A stretch of 60,825 nucleotides of DNA. It comes from SFWF01 sp045638145. Lineage in GTDB: Bacteria > Bacillota > Clostridia > Oscillospirales > Acutalibacteraceae. The position numbers were made by a program, and so were the translations under genes. Shown here piece after piece: positions 14,203 to 22,123 of this stretch. Positions within the stretch are counted from its first letter, which is position 1. Every line of letters starts with the position of its first letter. The notes beneath the pieces are model-generated. The model worked only from the letters and a program-made list of their open reading frames with translations, ran no database searches and was not told where the DNA came from. The DNA lies in assembly GCA_045638145.1 (NCBI GenBank), contig JAZUAU010000020.1, forward strand, positions 1-60,825, given 5' to 3'.

Positions 14203-16929
14203 TTATTCTGTAACTTCGGATGAAATTTCTTCATCGCTGCTGTTTTCGGAAGAAGTTTCCTCCGTGCTTTGTGTATCTGAGCTCTCGGGTGTGCTCGAAG
14301 CGTTATCGCTTGAAGCGTCGTTACTCGAAGCATCTCCGCTCGAGTTATCTTCGGTCGTTGTGTCCGAAGAAGCGGCATCGGATGAAACCTCGGAAGAGTT
14401 GTTTTCTGTACCGTCACTCGAAGATGTAGCATCAGAAGAGGATTCTTCCGAGCTCGATGGTGCAGAGGAAGAGTTGTCGGAGCCCGAGGGCTTATATCCG
14501 TCCTTGCCGTGCTTATCATACCAAGCCTGCGGATATCGCGGATTAGAATTCAGCACCGCAGAAGCTGTCCAAACGGATGAATCTTCGCCATATCGGGTCA
14601 GCCTTGCCATAATAACAAGGCGTGCATCGTCGAAGTCGTTCGTGCAGGTAACAAGGGTGATAACTCTGTCGTGTGCGGACACCTCAACCGTTGTGTTGAT
14701 AAGTGAGCGCTCTCTTGCCTCGTCAACCCATTTCAGGAATGCACCCTGCGTTTCAAAGGACGGGGTAGTGTAATTGTAAAGGTAACCGTTGTCATCCTCT
14801 GCAGTAGCATTCATTACCATAACCGCAAAAATCTTGCAGGTGTACTGTTCCGACAGCACCGTCACCGTAAAGGTGGGATTAGCCTTATAGAAATCAAGCT
14901 TTTTATAGCTTTTTAAGGTACCGAACATACTGCCGTCCTTCATATTATGCCCGTAAATAGTGGCGTTTTGTGAGGGCGTTTCAGGGTCAAGGGATGCGCG
15001 GTGGTCGAAGAAAAGTGCACCGTAACGGCTCTTTTCCTTATTCATATTATGAGTGAGGTAATAATCGTTATCACTTGTCTGATAAATCGGATTGTTGATC
15101 TTTGTGTTTGTTACGGTTATCCAGCCGGCAATATCCTCGTTTTCGCGAACAAATGGATTGAACGCCGAGAATGTGCCGTCTTCCTCGCGTTCATCCTCAT
15201 CAAAACTCCATTTTTCCTGCGCTTCGGCAATAATATTTCGTTCACGGCTGTCAGCGGTAAGCCTTGTGCAAATCATTGTTGCCGATAGGATAAGTGTGAT
15301 AAGGGAAAGCAAAAAGACCGATTTAGCAATAATCCGCTTCGCACTGTCACCCTTTACGGGGATAAATCTCGAGAAAAATGCGCCAAGCGTAGCCCAAAAA
15401 GCGCCAAGCATCATTTTAAACTTATTCGAGGAAACAAAATCGTATTCTTTGTCATTTAAGGTGATGAAATCGCTTTCATCCTCGCGGTCAAAAACCATTT
15501 TATAATCAGCATCTGCAGTTATATCGTTTTTATTCTCCTCGGCAGGGGCGCTTTCGGGAGCCGACGGCTTTTCTACCTCAAAAAGGGGAGCCGAAACGAC
15601 CGGCTCGGATATAACGGGCGCAGAAGTAACGGGAACTACGGGTGCCAAAACTACCGGCTGTGACGCAGTATTGTATCTTATCATACCGGGAAGTGCATTC
15701 GGATAGCTCTCTGCATAACGGCGGATAAGATTCAGCGCCGTTGCTGCCGCAATACCACGAATTTCATCGCGTGAAAGAGAGGGGGATAGTGAAAGCTCTT
15801 GCACCATATAGTTTTCACGGTCGGCAATACCAATAAAAACAACTCCGACAACCTTGCCTTCTGAAGCCTCTGGACCTGCGTTGCCGGTAATCGAAACACC
15901 GAGGGTAGAGCCACTGATTTCTCTAACGTTTTTAGCCATATACATAGCCGTTTCGCGGCTGATTGCACTATATGAAGAAAGAATCGATTCGGGAACCTTT
16001 AAAACCTCGGTCTTGATACGGTTGGAGTATGCCGAAACACCGTATTCGAAAACCTTTGAAGCGCCGCCAACATCGGTCAGCATTTCGGAGATCATACCGC
16101 CCGTGCAGGATTCTGCCGTTGAAACGGTAAGCCCTTTTTCACGAAGTATGGAAACGGTTTCAAACTGAATGCCCTTGGAATTAACCGCATAAGCCGCTTT
16201 ACCAAGCGCAACCGATACAGCAGCCGTAACTCTTCCGCAAAGAGCTTCTGCCTCTGCTGAGGTGTGAGCTACCACAGAAACGAGTACGGCATATTCAGAT
16301 CCGCGTTTTTGTATATTCAGCGCAAAATCACCGCGGTCGGAAAGATGGGACAGCTTCGCTTCGATTTCTGCTTCGGAAAGGCCTATAACGTTCACCGTAC
16401 GTGAAGCGGAAATCCCGTGACCTGAAAGGGTCGGGGAAACAAAGGCTTCAAACATATGGGTAAGCTCGCCCTCTGCATAAGGGAGAAGCACCACCCTTTT
16501 ATTATTAATAGAGAGGGAGATGCCGGGACAAAGACCAAGCTCGTTTTTATAAATTTCAGCACCAATGGGCGCAGATGCAACCGAATAATATTCGGGTGTC
16601 AAAGCCGCACCAATGCTTGCACAGTAGTTCTTAACCGAAAGAAGCGCGGCTTCGGACTCGGTGGGCATTTCGCCCGTAATAAGTGCAATCGCCTTCTTTG
16701 CAGCAAAGCCTGCTTCAGGCTCAATTCCACCGATGATAAGCAGAATATCACTTCGGGAAAGTGCCGTAGTTATAAGGGCTTTGAGCTTTTCTGCATCGGC
16801 AGAGCAGCTTGTTTCAAAAAGGGTGCGGTGACCAAGCTCAAAAAGCTTTTTAGATATATAGGAGGCTATAAATCCCGAATACTCGCTCGGTAGACTTTCG
16901 GCTGTAACACAAATTATTTCGGCGTTCAT
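14203..16929 (-). CDS. CinA-type protein fused through a membrane helix to a class B sortase
   Basis: 908 aa. Residues 1-165 are a MoCF-like domain, partly degenerate (ALSRSDILLIIGGIEPE; the usual GGLGPT is altered). Residues 255-410 are a CinA C-terminal (nicotinamide-nucleotide deamidase type) domain with TAESCTGGMISEML at 271-284 and SITGNAGPEASEGKVVG at 346-362. A Pro/Val/Ala linker leads to a membrane helix at about 533-553. Residues 590-780 are a sortase B-like domain with IYGHNMKDGSMF (His661), LVTCTNDF (Cys762) and a candidate catalytic arginine at 770 (DDARLVIMARL). The tail from 815 is a Ser/Asp/Glu-rich spacer. CinA would be inside the cell and the transpeptidase outside. Both parts read in one frame without a stop. 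It follows thiI by 10 bases. Confidence 0.82.
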   Translation of the reverse strand: MNAEIICVTAESLPSEYSGFIASYISKKLFELGHRTLFETSCSADAEKLKALITTALSRSDILLIIGGIEPEAGFAAKKAIALITGEMPTESEAALLSVKNYCASIGAALTPEYYSVASAPIGAEIYKNELGLCPGISLSINNKRVVLLPYAEGELTHMFEAFVSPTLSGHGISASRTVNVIGLSEAEIEAKLSHLSDRGDFALNIQKRGSEYAVLVSVVAHTSAEAEALCGRVTAAVSVALGKAAYAVNSKGIQFETVSILREKGLTVSTAESCTGGMISEMLTDVGGASKVFEYGVSAYSNRIKTEVLKVPESILSSYSAISRETAMYMAKNVREISGSTLGVSITGNAGPEASEGKVVGVVFIGIADRENYMVQELSLSPSLSRDEIRGIAAATALNLIRRYAESYPNALPGMIRYNTASQPVVLAPVVPVTSAPVISEPVVSAPLFEVEKPSAPESAPAEENKNDITADADYKMVFDREDESDFITLNDKEYDFVSSNKFKMMLGAFWATLGAFFSRFIPVKGDSAKRIIAKSVFLLSLITLILSATMICTRLTADSRERNIIAEAQEKWSFDEDEREEDGTFSAFNPFVRENEDIAGWITVTNTKINNPIYQTSDNDYYLTHNMNKEKSRYGALFFDHRASLDPETPSQNATIYGHNMKDGSMFGTLKSYKKLDFYKANPTFTVTVLSEQYTCKIFAVMVMNATAEDDNGYLYNYTTPSFETQGAFLKWVDEARERSLINTTVEVSAHDRVITLVTCTNDFDDARLVIMARLTRYGEDSSVWTASAVLNSNPRYPQAWYDKHGKDGYKPSGSDNSSSAPSSSEESSSDATSSSDGTENNSSEVSSDAASSDTTTEDNSSGDASSNDASSDNASSTPESSDTQSTEETSSENSSDEEISSEVTE

Positions 16930-16939
16930 TTTATCCTCC

Positions 16940-18109
16940 TTAATAAATCATTTCGTAGGTAATATCTGCAATAGCTCGCTCGATTAAAGACTCGATATCA
17001 AGCTTCTTTTCTGCGATTTCACAAAGCTCTACGGTAGGCTTTGTTTTAGGGTGCTTGGGGGTAAATACCGTGCAACAGTCCTCGTAGGGCAGGCAGGAGG
17101 TTTCAAAGGTGTCAATCTTGCGAGAAATCTTAATAATATCCTCCTTGTCGGTGCCTATAAGAGGTCTGAGTACCGGCATATCAGTTACAATATCGGTGCA
17201 ACCGAGGGCAAGAAGTGTCTGGCTTGCAACCTGACCGAGGCTTTCTCCCGTAATAAGTGCGCCGCAATGCTTATGAGCCGCAACACGCTCGGCAATTCTC
17301 ATCATCATTCTGCGCATTATAAGGGTAAAATACTCCTCGGGGCAGTTTTCTGCAATCTGCTCCTGAATTTCGGTAAAGGACACGATTGCAAGGTGAATAC
17401 CGCCGCTGTACTCTGCAACCTTCGAAAGCAGTGTCTTAACCTTTTGCTCTGCACGAAGGCTTGTGTAGGGAGGAGAAGCGAAGTGAATCGCATTAAGACG
17501 GAGACCGCGTTTTGCCATCATCCAAGCGGCAACGGGACTGTCGATTCCGCCGGAAATAAGTATAGCTGCCTGACCTGCCGTGCCAACGGGAAGACCGCCT
17601 GCACCGTGAAGCTGACCGCCTCTTATATATGCCGCAAAATCTCGAACCTCAACGGTGATTATCTCATCGGGGTTGTGAACGTCAACACGAAGATGAGGGA
17701 AAGCCGAAAGGAGAGCACCGCCAACCTCCCTTGCAATCTCGGGAGAGGTAAGGGGGAAGCGCTTATCGGCACGCTTTGTCTCAACCTTAAAGGTCTTGAT
17801 TTTTTTCATTGTGTCGGCAAGATAAACGGGAGCAGTTTTAAGTATTTCATCCATGTCCTTTTCACAAACCGCCGCCCTTGAAAATGCCGCAATTCCGAAA
17901 ACCTTTGAGGTAGCGTCGAGCGCCGCTTCAAAGTCAAAGCCCTCACATTTAGGCTCTATATATATTGTAGACTGCGCCTTTTTAATCTCTATTTCGCCGA
18001 GAGAGGAGAGCTTTCCACGAAGATTTCTTATAAGTGCGTCCTCAAATACGTTGCGGTTGAGTCCCTTTAGGGCAAGCTCACCGTTTTTGATAAGTATTAT
18101 TTCTTTCAT
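16940..18109 (-). CDS. thiI: tRNA 4-thiouridine sulfurtransferase ThiI (short form without rhodanese domain)
   Basis: Cytoplasmic enzyme of 389 aa that adenylates uridine 8 of tRNA and inserts sulfur; the short form may also supply the thiazole pathway. Order: an N-terminal ferredoxin-like domain, a THUMP domain (about 60-165), then the PP-loop ATPase with LISGGIDSPVAAWMM near 184 and the YEDCCTVF region near 345. It lacks the C-terminal rhodanese domain of the E. coli protein, as is usual in Firmicutes, where a partner cysteine desulfurase passes the persulfide directly. That partner is encoded immediately upstream, 24 bases away. It is the second gene of the operon and precedes the CinA-sortase gene. 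Confidence 0.92.
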   Translation of the reverse strand: MKEIILIKNGELALKGLNRNVFEDALIRNLRGKLSSLGEIEIKKAQSTIYIEPKCEGFDFEAALDATSKVFGIAAFSRAAVCEKDMDEILKTAPVYLADTMKKIKTFKVETKRADKRFPLTSPEIAREVGGALLSAFPHLRVDVHNPDEIITVEVRDFAAYIRGGQLHGAGGLPVGTAGQAAILISGGIDSPVAAWMMAKRGLRLNAIHFASPPYTSLRAEQKVKTLLSKVAEYSGGIHLAIVSFTEIQEQIAENCPEEYFTLIMRRMMMRIAERVAAHKHCGALITGESLGQVASQTLLALGCTDIVTDMPVLRPLIGTDKEDIIKISRKIDTFETSCLPYEDCCTVFTPKHPKTKPTVELCEIAEKKLDIESLIERAIADITYEMIY

Positions 18110-18133
18110 TAAAACCGTTATCCTTTTTGAAAA

Positions 18134-19273
18134 CTATTTTGCGCGGCGAAGCTTTGATGCCGCCTCTATAAGACCCTCGCAGAGCATATCAATATCACTA
18201 ATTTCTGTGAATCTTGAAAAGCTTATGCGAAGTGCAGAATCTATTCTGTCGTGTGCAATACCCATAGCCGAAAGGGTGGGCGAGGTGCCACCTTTTGCAC
18301 AGGCAGAGCCCGATGATACGAAAATATTTTTGCGCTCTAAAAAGTGAAGCAGAGTTTCCGAGCGAAAGCCTTCTACCGAGAAATTAAGCAGATAGGGCAG
18401 AGCATTTTCAGGGGAATTTATCGTCACAAAACCGAGTGAAGAGAGTTTTTCTCTCGCATATAAATTAAGCTCGGTAATCTTATCGTATGCGGAATTTACA
18501 TCGGGCAGAGCATTTACAGCACCGCGAAGTGCCGCAATAAGAGGTGTGGGCTCGGTGCCGGGTCGAATGTCGTTTTGTTGACCACCACCAAAAACCGAGG
18601 GAGCAATATGAACACCCTTTTTAAGGTATAAAAAGCCGATTCCTTTGGGCGCGTGAATTTTGTGTCCCGAAGCCGAAAGAAGGTCGACCCCGAGTGCCGA
18701 GGGGGAAATCTTCAGCTTTCCAAAGCCTTGTACAGCGTCGGTATGAAGAAGGGCAGGCGCACCCACAGCCTTTATTCTGTCTGCCGCAAGTCTTATATTC
18801 TGAATCGAGCCGATTTCGTTATTAACGAGCATTATGCTCACAAGCACCGTGTCGGGTGTGATTGCTCGGTCAATTTCGCTGTCGGGGATAACGCCGCTTT
18901 TGTCGGGGGTGAGGTAAATTATCTCAAAGCCCTCTGCTTCTAGCGATTTTACCGTGTTCATTACCGATGGATGCTCAAAAGCCGTAGTGACAATTCTGTG
19001 TCCGCGTTTTTTCCTCGACCTAGCCGCGCCGAGAATGGCAATATTATTAGCCTCGGTACCGCCCGAGGTAAAATAAATCTCATCAGCTCGGCAGGAGAGC
19101 TTTTTTGCCACCGCCTCGCGGCAGTTGTTCATTTCCTGCTCGGCAGAAAAACCGAGTGAATAAAGGGAAGAGGGATTGCCCCAATTCTCCGCAAGATTAT
19201 TATTTAAAGCATCCAAAGACTCCTTGCAGGGTCTTGTAGTTGCACTGTTATCAAGGTAACAAATACCGGACAA
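18134..19273 (-). CDS. nifS: Cysteine desulfurase (NifS/IscS family)
   Basis: PLP enzyme of 379 aa that takes sulfur from cysteine and carries it as a persulfide. The N-terminus has YLDNSATTRP, the PLP lysine is in SASGHKIHAPKGIGF near residue 200, HTDAVQ lies near 177, and the mobile catalytic cysteine is in SSGSACAKGG near 321. It heads the minus-strand operon and the next gene is thiI, a pairing known in B. subtilis (NifZ-ThiI) for tRNA thiolation. No iscU or sufU scaffold gene is nearby, which supports a dedicated tRNA role over general iron-sulfur assembly. Confidence 0.88.
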   Translation of the reverse strand: MSGICYLDNSATTRPCKESLDALNNNLAENWGNPSSLYSLGFSAEQEMNNCREAVAKKLSCRADEIYFTSGGTEANNIAILGAARSRKKRGHRIVTTAFEHPSVMNTVKSLEAEGFEIIYLTPDKSGVIPDSEIDRAITPDTVLVSIMLVNNEIGSIQNIRLAADRIKAVGAPALLHTDAVQGFGKLKISPSALGVDLLSASGHKIHAPKGIGFLYLKKGVHIAPSVFGGGQQNDIRPGTEPTPLIAALRGAVNALPDVNSAYDKITELNLYAREKLSSLGFVTINSPENALPYLLNFSVEGFRSETLLHFLERKNIFVSSGSACAKGGTSPTLSAMGIAHDRIDSALRISFSRFTEISDIDMLCEGLIEAASKLRRAK

Positions 19274-19362
19274 AAAATATCACCCCTTATACAAATATTT
19301 ATTATACTATAAAAATATATAATAAACAATACATAAAATAAAAAATTCACGAATTTTTTATT

Positions 19363-19460
19363 TAGGGCAGAGGGCACAGGGCCAAGGGCAAAGGGAACGG
19401 TGTCCTTCGGACGATATTATTACGATACGACTGCATTAGATATTGTAGGGGTTGGCGTTT
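19363..19460 (+). repeat. Dispersed intergenic repeat (purine-rich head, then ACGATACGACT)
   Basis: The head contains AGGGCCAAGGGCAAAGGG, which recurs inverted with one change at 34056-34075. The following part with ACGATACGACT recurs near 58741-58752 after a similar GGGAA..GGTGT head. The three copies are diverged and all sit between genes, so this is a family of non-coding repeats. Confidence 0.5.
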
Positions 19461-19477
19461 ACGACAATCCGTATTTC

Positions 19478-19506
19478 TTGACATTTACGGGAAATTATAT
19501 TAAAAT
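19478..19506 (+). promoter_or_regulatory. Promoter of the first kissing-loop RNA unit
   Basis: Consensus TTGACA is 17 bases from TAAAAT. Transcription should begin about 7 bases later, exactly at the first base of the hairpin of the following RNA element. The second copy of the element at 37 kb has the same arrangement. Confidence 0.75.
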
Positions 19507-19512
19507 TAATTT

Positions 19513-19616
19513 ACAGTAAATTACCCCGACGACAAGCCGAATTACTGCAAAAATTAATAGAAATATAAAGGCGCACAGTCGTACGGGGAATGCCGTGCAT
19601 CTGTGCGCTTTTTTAA
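19513..19616 (+). ncRNA. Kissing-loop leader RNA ending in a terminator (copy A), possible riboswitch
   Basis: Hairpin 1 is CAGTAA (19514-19519) with TTACTG (19542-19547). Its loop carries CCCCGACGAC (19524-19533). Hairpin 2 is GCGCACAG (19571-19578) with CTGTGCGC (19601-19608) followed by a run of six T, a good intrinsic terminator. The loop side of hairpin 2 carries GTCGT-A-CGGGG (19578-19588), complementary over 10 pairs to loop 1 with one bulged A. So a loop-loop pseudoknot can form against the terminator. The next gene's GGAGGG starts a few bases after the T run. The two-hairpin, kissing-loop, terminator plan resembles the guanidine-IV (mepA) riboswitch class; that identity is unverified. 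Confidence 0.7.
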
Positions 19617-19633
19617 TTTGGAGGGTGATTGAT

Positions 19634-19951
19634 ATGAGCATAAAATTGCAGAAAATCCTGTTGTTTATTCCTGCGGTTAATACGATAACATTGCTAATAC
19701 TGTCTTTTAAAATGCTTAAGTATGGCTTTGACATGTCGAAATTTATAAAAGTTTTTGCTAAAATAGCTTTAATATTCTTTGTTTTTATGATTCCGGAAAT
19801 GATACTTACCAACATTTCGGATAACGATATGTTGAATCGAATCGTTTGTGGCATACTTCAATACATACAACTATTTGCCGTATCCGCAGTAGCTTTAAAG
19901 GAACAGATAAGATTAGAACGCGAATCAGACCAATCTAAAATAGAAGAATAA
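19634..19951 (+). CDS. Small membrane protein, paralogue of the one at 37.8 kb
   Basis: I start it at 19634, where GGAGGG precedes ATG by 8 bases; an upstream ATG would overlap the terminator stem. The 105 residues give three hydrophobic segments (about 8-24, 41-60 and 74-92) and a charged C-terminal tail (KEQIRLERESDQ). It aligns with the 99-aa protein at 37828-38127 through MSIK.QK.L.FIP..N.ITL..LS.K, the central FAK..L....PM/EMI and the closing LQ..A.SAV.L.EQI.LE. Unknown family. Expression should be controlled by the leader RNA just upstream. Confidence 0.65.
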   Translation: MSIKLQKILLFIPAVNTITLLILSFKMLKYGFDMSKFIKVFAKIALIFFVFMIPEMILTNISDNDMLNRIVCGILQYIQLFAVSAVALKEQIRLERESDQSKIEE

Positions 19952-19963
19952 GACAGAGAAGCG

Positions 19964-20005
19964 TGCCCTAGTGCCTATTGCTTAATGCCTATTGCCTAAT
20001 GCCTA
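19964..20005 (+). repeat. Heptamer-type repeat (TGCCTAT / TGCCTAA)
   Basis: Five tandem, slightly diverged units such as GTGCCTATTGC and TAATGCCTA. A shorter copy lies at 54629-54652 and a variant (TGCTTATTGCTTAA) at the right edge of the window. All are intergenic. Confidence 0.6.
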
Positions 20006-20030
20006 AATTTAAACTTTTCAAAAATAATGC

Positions 20031-20059
20031 TTGCATTTTATAAAGGTTTGTGGTATTAT
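20031..20059 (+). promoter_or_regulatory. Promoter of rplS
   Basis: TTGCAT and TATTAT are 17 bases apart, with a TG two bases before the -10. It lies about 130 bases upstream of rplS. Confidence 0.7.
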
Positions 20060-20076
20060 ATTTGAGCATTTGATTA

Positions 20077-20175
20077 CACCCGATCCTTACGGGTGGGTTT
20101 GATGCCGAAAATTCGACATTAAAGCGGGCGGTCCTCTATACGGAATTCAGTGTATGAACGTCTGAAACAATTAGG
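20077..20175 (+). promoter_or_regulatory. Probable structured leader of rplS (L19 leader candidate)
   Basis: The leader holds a CACCCG/CGGGTG hairpin (20077-20095) and a second helix TATAC/GTGTA within GGTCCTCTATACGG..., ending before the ribosome site AGGGAGG. Ribosomal protein L19 mRNAs of Firmicutes can carry an autoregulatory leader; the match here is by position and general form only. Confidence 0.4.
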
Positions 20176-20187
20176 GAGGAAAAAACT

Positions 20188-20532
20188 ATGACAGATGCTG
20201 TAAAGAACTTAACAGCAGGCATGATGAAGGAAGAAGTTCCTGTAATCAAAATCGGTTCCACCGTTCGCGTTCACGTAAAGATTCGCGAGGGTGAAAGAGA
20301 GAGAATTCAGATTTTCGAGGGTACTGTTATCGCAAAGAATAACAGTGGCATCGCAGAAACCTTTACTGTAAGACGTGTATCCTACGGTGTAGGCGTTGAG
20401 CGTGTTTTCCCCGTACATTCTCCGAATGTTGCCAAGGTTGAAACAGTCAGAGACGGTCGTGTACGCAGAGCGAAGCTCTACTATCTCCGTGACCGCGTTG
20501 GTAAGGCTGCCAAGGTTAAGGAAACCGTATAA
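20188..20532 (+). CDS. rplS: 50S ribosomal protein L19
   Basis: 114 aa, standard length. The conserved core is plain: IKIGSTVRVHVKIREGERERIQIFEG near residues 20-45, then FTVRRVSYGVGVERVFPVHSPNV near 62-84 and the C-terminal RRAKLYYLRDRVGKAAKVKE. L19 sits at the 30S-50S interface. ATG follows TTAGGGAGG. It leads a ribosome/envelope maintenance run (lepB, rbgA, rnhB, yraN), an order common in Firmicutes. Confidence 0.97.
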   Translation: MTDAVKNLTAGMMKEEVPVIKIGSTVRVHVKIREGERERIQIFEGTVIAKNNSGIAETFTVRRVSYGVGVERVFPVHSPNVAKVETVRDGRVRRAKLYYLRDRVGKAAKVKETV

Positions 20533-20600
20533 TTGCCGAGGGAAACGGGTCACACCTGTTTCCCTTTTTGCTTTTTATAAAATTTTGAGGAGCGAAGACA

Positions 20601-21260
20601 GTGGAATATTTAACCTTTACCGAAGAGTCCGAAAAAAAGGAAGACATCGCACCGAAGAAAAACCGTGCGGTAAAAGACCTTTTCGACTGGCTCGATATTA
20701 TCGTGGCATCCCTTGTATCGGTAGTCATTATCTTCACGCTTTTGTTCCGCGTTGTCACTATCGTTGGCGACTCTATGCAAAACACCTTCTATAACGGCGA
20801 AAAAATCATTATTACAAATCTTTTTTATGAGCCGAAATATGGTGACGTAGTTGTTATTTCCCGTAATGCAGGCAACACTACCGATAAATTAACCGCTTCG
20901 AGTGAGCCCCTTATAAAGCGTGTTATCGCAACGGGCGAGCAGTACGTTGATATCGATTTTGAAAAGGGTAAGGTCTATGTTGGATACAGCAGTAACCGTG
21001 CTGATATGACCGAGCTCGACGAGCCCTATATCAAGGCGCCAACCTACCTCGAGGCGGATATAGAATTCCCCGTTTACGTGCCCGAGGGCTACGTTTTCGT
21101 GCTTGGAGATAACCGAAACGATTCTAAAGACAGCCGTTTTTCGGAAATTGGTGAAAACGGACTTATTAACAAAAAATACATTCTCGGCAGGGCGGTTTTC
21201 CGCATATTCCCCGTAAACCGTGCCGGAAAAATCCCTTCTGTAAAGGGTGGTATAGAGTAA
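20601..21260 (+). CDS. lepB: Signal peptidase I
   Basis: Membrane-bound serine protease that removes signal peptides from secreted proteins. 219 aa with GTG start after TGAGGAG. An N-terminal acidic segment is followed by one membrane helix (about 35-58). The catalytic serine is in VGDSMQNTFYNG near 62, the catalytic lysine in PLIKRVIATGEQ near 104, and the box E signature GDNRNDSKDSRF near 172. The first 30 residues (EESEKKEDIAPKKNRAVKDLFDWLDI) are cytoplasmic. Its stop overlaps the start of rbgA by one base. Confidence 0.94.
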   Translation: MEYLTFTEESEKKEDIAPKKNRAVKDLFDWLDIIVASLVSVVIIFTLLFRVVTIVGDSMQNTFYNGEKIIITNLFYEPKYGDVVVISRNAGNTTDKLTASSEPLIKRVIATGEQYVDIDFEKGKVYVGYSSNRADMTELDEPYIKAPTYLEADIEFPVYVPEGYVFVLGDNRNDSKDSRFSEIGENGLINKKYILGRAVFRIFPVNRAGKIPSVKGGIE

Positions 21261-22123
21261 TGGAAAATCAAAACATTCAATGGTTTCCCGGCCATATGAC
21301 CAAAACTAAAAGAAAGATAGAAGAGTCGCTGCACATTATAGATGCGGTGGCTGAAATAGTCGACGCCAGAATACCCGTCAGCAGCCGAAATCCGGACCTG
21401 GCGGGTTTAATCAAAGATAAGCCTCTGCTTATTCTGCTCAACAAGTGCGATATGGCAGACCCTCGCGAGACCGCCCGTTGGATTGATTATTACAAAAAAC
21501 AGGGTATTCCCGCAATTCCCGTGGACTGCAAAACGGGAAAGGGAGTTAATAATTTTAAGGACAAGGTTTTAGAGATTCTGTCCTCAAAGCTCGAGCAGTA
21601 CAAGTCAAAGGGAATGGTTGGAAAGCCGCTTCGTGTTATGGTTGTCGGCATTCCGAACGTCGGAAAATCCACCTTTATCAACCGCATGGCAGGAAACAGC
21701 CGTGTAAAGGCGGAAAACCGCCCCGGTGTAACCCGCGGCAACCAATGGGTTTCTATTGATAAGCATCTTGAACTGCTTGATACCCCCGGTGTCCTCTGGC
21801 CCAAATTCGAGGACCAAAGGGTAGGAGAGCGCCTTGCCTTTACGGGTGCGGTAAAGGATGCCGTTATTGATATCGAGCTTTTGGCAGTAAGACTTTTGGA
21901 TGTCCTTGCGGTGTCATACTCCGACCTTCTTCGAGAGCGCTATAAGCTCACAGATTTAGATATGGATTCCTATGATTTGCTCTGTGCCATCGGTAAAAAA
22001 CGCGGTATGGTAATACGCGGCGGAGAAACAGATACCGAGCGTGCATCAGCTATGCTTCTTGAGGAATACCGCAACTGTAAAATTGGACAAATTACACTCG
22101 AAAGGGTGGAAGACAATGCCTGA
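21260..22123 (+). CDS. ylqF: Ribosome biogenesis GTPase RbgA (YlqF)
   Basis: Circularly permuted GTPase required for late 50S assembly. 287 aa. The motif order is the permuted one: G4 NKCD near residue 61, G5-like SCK equivalent near 93, then G1 GIPNVGKSTF near 131 and G3 DTPGVLWP near 176. The N-terminus has the family signature NIQWFPGHMTKTKR, and the C-terminal helical domain binds rRNA. ATG overlaps the lepB stop (TAATG). The neighbouring rplS and rnhB genes fit the usual Firmicutes order. Confidence 0.95.
   Translation: MENQNIQWFPGHMTKTKRKIEESLHIIDAVAEIVDARIPVSSRNPDLAGLIKDKPLLILLNKCDMADPRETARWIDYYKKQGIPAIPVDCKTGKGVNNFKDKVLEILSSKLEQYKSKGMVGKPLRVMVVGIPNVGKSTFINRMAGNSRVKAENRPGVTRGNQWVSIDKHLELLDTPGVLWPKFEDQRVGERLAFTGAVKDAVIDIELLAVRLLDVLAVSYSDLLRERYKLTDLDMDSYDLLCAIGKKRGMVIRGGETDTERASAMLLEEYRNCKIGQITLERVEDNA

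Larger units (their letters stand above)
19274..19633. other. Intergenic region with dispersed repeat, promoter and kissing-loop RNA
   Basis: The region upstream of nifS is AT-rich. It then holds a purine-rich repeat (19363-19460), a promoter (19478-19506) and a structured RNA (19513-19616), each listed separately. I see no gene in it. Confidence 0.75.

Noticed and set aside
14203..16929. Two separate genes (cinA and a sortase) joined by a missed stop
   Set aside because: The frame is continuous for 908 codons, the linker is ordinary low-complexity sequence and there is no ribosome site or start codon context before the sortase part.
17051..17881. Open frame of 276 codons on the plus strand across thiI
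   Set aside because: Antisense shadow of thiI; no domain and no ribosome site.
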